Origin: ZCTH02-B3 sp036563895
GTDB taxonomy: Bacteria; Bacillota; Bacilli; Paenibacillales; Paenibacillaceae
Direction: 5' to 3'
NCBI GenBank assembly: GCA_036563895.1
Contig: DATCLN010000140.1
Span: 1-34,954, forward strand
DNA length: 34,954 nt
The notes under the pieces were generated by a model. It made no database searches. It worked only from the letters and a program-made list of their open reading frames with translations, and was not told the origin of the DNA. How positions within the stretch are numbered: position 1 is the stretch's first letter; each line of letters begins with the position of its first letter. The translations under genes and the position numbers were made by a program. This document shows positions 34,941 to 34,954 of the stretch, in pieces.

Positions 34941-34954
34941 GCACACTCCTCCCT

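Overview
The window is a dense, strongly G+C-rich stretch in which every supportable gene reads on the minus strand. The content (gpr and spoIIP sporulation genes, the HrcA/CIRCE heat-shock operon, AddAB instead of RecBCD, AGGAGG-type ribosome binding sites) points to a high-G+C endospore-forming member of the Bacilli. Gene order and codon use suggest Paenibacillaceae; the genus cannot be fixed from this sequence. GTG or TTG starts are common (sbcC, sbcD, addA, deoC, the M50 protease, spoIIP, dnaJ).

Reading in the direction of transcription, from high to low coordinates: (1) a DoxX protein and a VOC ring-cleaving dioxygenase, a pair like MhqP/MhqO of quinone and catechol stress (34.9-33.5 kb). 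(2) The spore germination protease gene gpr, spoIIP and a YqxA/DUF3679 protein (33.4-30.5 kb). (3) A 411-bp gene-free region holding four AGTC-N8-GACT palindromes at an exact 52-bp period, followed by a promoter and lepA, then hemW and a terminator (30.5-26.9 kb). (4) A single ArgA-like acetyltransferase gene with its own promoter overlapped by two TGAATAAA boxes, closed by a terminator. (5) The heat-shock operon hrcA-grpE-dnaK-dnaJ behind a perfect CIRCE operator, continuing into prmA, an M50 site-2-type protease, rsmE, mtaB, a NUDIX hydrolase and a DeoC-like protein (26.2-15.6 kb). (6) A second DoxX protein and an RlmI-type rRNA methyltransferase. (7) The DNA-end-processing cluster addB-addA-sbcD-sbcC plus an unknown single-pass membrane protein (13.3-0.1 kb).

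Functionally the window joins proteostasis (HrcA, GrpE, DnaK, DnaJ), translation and RNA/ribosome modification (LepA, PrmA, RsmE, MtaB, RlmI-like), double-strand-break processing (AddAB, SbcCD) and sporulation/germination (GPR, SpoIIP). No mobile element, CRISPR array, tRNA or rRNA gene was seen. Several proteins carry long Ala/Gly/Pro-rich insertions or tails (GrpE, AddA, SbcC, HemW, SpoIIP), often with short in-frame DNA repeats.

The observations most worth following up are the helically phased 52-bp palindrome array upstream of lepA; the DeoC homologue whose Schiff-base lysine is arginine and whose reading frame is joined to the NUDIX gene through one TGA; a 12-bp inverted repeat that could mask the spoIIP ribosome binding site; and ArgR-box-like sites at the acetyltransferase promoter. 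The very long plus-strand open frames are shadows of the minus-strand genes.
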